NCBI GenBank assembly: GCA_945947925.1
Contig: CAMEZU010000136.1
Location: 1-5,366, forward strand
DNA: 5,366 bases
From: an uncultured Verrucomicrobiota bacterium
GTDB taxonomy: Bacteria > Verrucomicrobiota > Kiritimatiellia > RFP12 > UBA1067
Direction of reading: 5' to 3'
Shown here: positions 1-5,366 of the stretch, piece by piece
How positions within the stretch are numbered: position 1 is the first letter of the stretch
Layout: each line of letters starts with the position of its first letter
The notes under the pieces: generated by a model
Databases searched by the model: none
Told to the model about the DNA's origin: nothing
The model's input: the letters and a program-made list of their open reading frames with translations, nothing else
Made by a program: the position numbers and the translations under genes

Positions 1-4227
<4,227 letters not shown>

Positions 4228-4244
4228 GTCCCGTCCGCAGGACC

Positions 4245-4284
4245 GGACGAAAGGGCGTGCGGATTTCCGCACGCCCTTTCGTTC
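4245..4284 (+). terminator. Intrinsic terminator of the rpoC operon
   Basis: A perfect 16-bp stem pairs 4247-4262 with 4267-4282 around the 4-base loop ATTT. One G-T and one G-C pair extend it to 18 bp. The GC-rich core is GGGCGTGCGG / CCGCACGCCC. The T-rich stretch (CCCTTTCGTTC) lies mostly within the 3' arm, paired to the A-rich 5' arm (GACGAAAGGG). There is therefore no long free U-tract, but the A-before/T-after layout is common in intrinsic terminators and could work in both directions. It starts 17 bases after the rpoC stop codon. Termination itself is inferred. Confidence 0.85.
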
Positions 4285-4288
4285 AAAG

Positions 4289-4297
4289 TGGTATAAT
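4289..4297 (+). promoter_or_regulatory. Extended -10 promoter of the EamA transporter gene
   Basis: TGGTATAAT is an exact match to the sigma-70-type extended -10 consensus TGnTATAAT. It stands out as an AT-rich island in GC-rich sequence. No TTGACA-like -35 is seen at a spacing of 16-18; that position falls inside the terminator's 3' arm. Extended -10 promoters often function without a good -35. Transcription would be expected to start near 4304-4306, leaving only about 3-5 bases before the ATG at 4309. An in-frame TAA (4294-4296) and TAG (4297-4299) overlap the box and forbid an upstream start codon. Confidence 0.75.
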
Positions 4298-4308
4298 AGG
4301 CGCCCGTT

Positions 4309-5202
4309 ATGACATCTCGACAGAAGGGCATCTGCTGCATCCTCACGAGCGCCTTCGGCTTCGCGCTGATGGCGATGTTCGTGCGTCTGTGCGACGACTT
4401 CGGAGGCCCCGTCTCCTGTTTCCAGAAGAGCCTCTTCCGCAACCTGATCGCGCTTTTCATCGCCGCGGCGGTGTTCGTGCGGAATCGCCCCGGACGACTG
4501 GCGGCCGCCGACTCGCGACGTGCGGCGTCTCGCCTGCCCGCCAAGGCCTGGCTGCTGCTGCTCGGCCGCTCCGCCTCGGGCGTCCTCGGCATCTTCGGCA
4601 ACTTCTACGCGCTCTCGATCATCCCGATCGGCGAGGCGATGACCCTCAACAAGACCGCGCCGTTCTTTGCCGTCGTCTTCTCCTGGCTCTTCCTCCGCGA
4701 GCGCGCGGGCCTGCGGCAGCTTGTCTGCATCCTCGTGGCCTTTACGGGCGCCATGCTCGTCATGAAGCCCGGCTTCCAGGGCGACGCCACCTTCGCGACC
4801 GTCTGCGCGCTCGTCGGGGGACTCGGCGCCGGCATCGCCTACACCTGCGTGCGCGAGCTCGGGATCCTCAAGGTCGAGGGCTCGCTCATCGTCCTTTTCT
4901 TCAGCGGCTTCTCGACCCTCGCCTCGCTGCCGTTCATCCTCGTCGGCGGATTCGATCCCCTGACGCCCGCCCAGTTCGCCATCCTCCTCGGCGCCGGCTG
5001 CGGCGCGGCCGTCGGCCAGTTCGGCATCACCGCCGCCTACCGCTTCGCCCCGCCGAGCGAAATCGCCGTCTTCGACTACACGAACGTCATCTTCACGTCC
5101 CTCTTCGGCTTCGCCCTCTTCGCCCAGGTCCCCGACCTCTGGTCCGTCCTCGGCTTCGCCCTCATCGTCTGCGCCGGCGTGAGGTCGAGGAAGAGGGGGT
5201 GA
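4309..5202 (+). CDS. EamA-family (drug/metabolite transporter superfamily) permease
   Basis: This 297-residue inner-membrane protein has the usual length for two-repeat EamA transporters. About ten hydrophobic segments are visible, near residues 7-27, 37-57, 80-101, 108-128, 136-152, 160-180, 190-212, 221-241, 252-272 and 276-292. The first repeat carries the conserved Arg of TM2 (FRN, 43-45) and the pattern GEAMTLNKTAPFFAVVFSWL (108-127) with FLRER (128-132). The second repeat has AYRFAPPSEIAVFDYTNVIF (243-262). The Arg-rich loop at 58-79 should be cytoplasmic, placing the N-terminus inside. In the second repeat the usual FGE-type acidic residue is Gln (FAQVPD, 271-276). ATG 4309 is chosen because stops at 4294-4299 exclude anything upstream, and the next in-frame ATG (residue 21) would delete TM1. 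It lacks a Shine-Dalgarno within the predicted transcript. The family exports or imports metabolites such as amino acids, but the substrate cannot be told from sequence. It is transcribed separately from rpoC. Confidence 0.93.
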   Translation: MTSRQKGICCILTSAFGFALMAMFVRLCDDFGGPVSCFQKSLFRNLIALFIAAAVFVRNRPGRLAAADSRRAASRLPAKAWLLLLGRSASGVLGIFGNFYALSIIPIGEAMTLNKTAPFFAVVFSWLFLRERAGLRQLVCILVAFTGAMLVMKPGFQGDATFATVCALVGGLGAGIAYTCVRELGILKVEGSLIVLFFSGFSTLASLPFILVGGFDPLTPAQFAILLGAGCGAAVGQFGITAAYRFAPPSEIAVFDYTNVIFTSLFGFALFAQVPDLWSVLGFALIVCAGVRSRKRG

Positions 5203-5222
5203 GAAGGCGTCGAGGAATGAAC

Positions 5223-5244
5223 CGCTACGGCTCGGCCGGCGTTT
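5223..5244 (+). terminator. Possible weak terminator after the transporter gene
   Basis: CGGC (5228-5231) pairs with GCCG (5235-5238) around a TCG loop. CGC (5223-5225) pairs with GCG (5239-5241) below a two-base bulge (5226-5227). This gives a 7-bp interrupted stem followed by only three Ts (5242-5244). It is far weaker than the rpoC terminator and may be chance in GC-rich DNA. Nothing better was seen between the transporter stop and the next promoter. Confidence 0.25.
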
Positions 5245-5294
5245 GAAGAGGCAGATGTCCATTGCAGTTGAGTGACATTTCGAATGCGGGCATT

Positions 5295-5303
5295 TGCTAT
5301 AAT
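5295..5303 (+). promoter_or_regulatory. Extended -10 promoter of the 3'-edge small membrane protein gene
   Basis: TGCTATAAT is a second exact match to TGnTATAAT. The best -35-like hexamer is GTGACA at 5272-5277 (5 of 6 matches to TTGACA), but its 20-base spacing to the -10 is longer than usual. Transcription would start around 5308-5312, at or only a few bases before the ATG at 5312. An in-frame TAA (5300-5302) lies within the box, so the start cannot be upstream. The flanking DNA is visibly more AT-rich than the genes before it. Confidence 0.75.
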
Positions 5304-5311
5304 ATTCAATC

Positions 5312-5366
5312 ATGTTGGCTGAGATTCTAGAATTTGCGATGCTCTTTACGTTCGGCTTCTCCTGGC
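5312..5366 (+). CDS. Small membrane protein, probably PQ-loop/SemiSWEET-like (3'-truncated by window edge)
   Basis: Only 18 codons are present: MLAEILEFAMLFTFGFSW, running off the window. The string is hydrophobic throughout, consistent with a first membrane helix beginning at the N-terminus. The pattern of an aliphatic/aromatic helix ending in FGFSW recalls the start of small bacterial PQ-loop/SemiSWEET-like proteins (roughly 90 residues, three helices). In my memory those begin with a 'ML..CFG.SWP' segment. If so, the product would be a dimeric small-molecule or sugar transporter in the inner membrane, but that is inference from very little sequence. ATG 5312 is preferred because of the in-frame stop at 5300 and the promoter just upstream. 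The next in-frame ATG (5339, residue 10) has no Shine-Dalgarno either. It is separated from the transporter by 109 bases and has its own promoter. Confidence 0.6.
   Translation, partial: MLAEILEFAMLFTFGFSW

Noticed and set aside
4282..4287. TTCAAA as a -35 box for the transporter promoter
   Set aside because: It lies only 4 bases from the -10 hexamer, so it cannot act as a -35. The extended -10 TG is the better explanation.
5217..5246. A 9-codon mini-ORF (MNRYGSAGV) in the gap after the transporter
   Set aside because: The purine stretch before it (GAGG) is too close to the ATG for a normal ribosome site. No promoter is seen, and the product resembles no leader peptide.

Overview
The window is a GC-rich bacterial chromosomal segment with three genes, all on the + strand. 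Positions 1-4227 hold most of rpoC, the RNA polymerase beta' subunit. Its first ~48 codons lie upstream of the window, judged by matching motifs to E. coli numbering. Positions 4309-5202 hold a complete 10-TM drug/metabolite transporter of the EamA type. Position 5312 to the window edge holds the first 18 codons of a small membrane protein, probably PQ-loop/SemiSWEET-like. No RNA gene, mobile element, CRISPR array or long repeat was seen.

Organism: codons end overwhelmingly in G or C. The RpoC has a large insertion inside the trigger loop (SI3 type), which points to a Gram-negative lineage rather than Firmicutes or Actinobacteria. It also ends in a long acidic tail that does not resemble the proteobacterial C-terminus. 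I lean weakly towards the PVC superphylum (Verrucomicrobiota/Kiritimatiellota/Lentisphaerota). This is inference from remembered sequence style, not from a search.

Layout: rpoC, presumably the last gene of an rpoB-rpoC operon, is closed by a long perfect hairpin (4245-4284). Five bases after that hairpin comes an extended -10 promoter element (TGGTATAAT, 4289-4297), and the transporter ATG lies 11 bases beyond it. After the transporter there is a 109-base gap with at best a weak terminator. A second extended -10 element (TGCTATAAT, 5295-5303) follows, with an ATG only 8 bases beyond. In both cases an in-frame stop codon sits inside the TATAAT box, so translation cannot begin further upstream. 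Both downstream genes therefore look transcribed as leaderless or nearly leaderless mRNAs without a Shine-Dalgarno site.

The three genes have no obvious shared pathway. rpoC is core transcription machinery. The other two look like independently transcribed membrane transport genes that happen to lie next to it. I found no clear sign of a novel multi-gene system. The most interesting signals are the repeated leaderless-start architecture, the cluster of rare ATT codons over the RpoC bridge helix, and the acidic RpoC tail.
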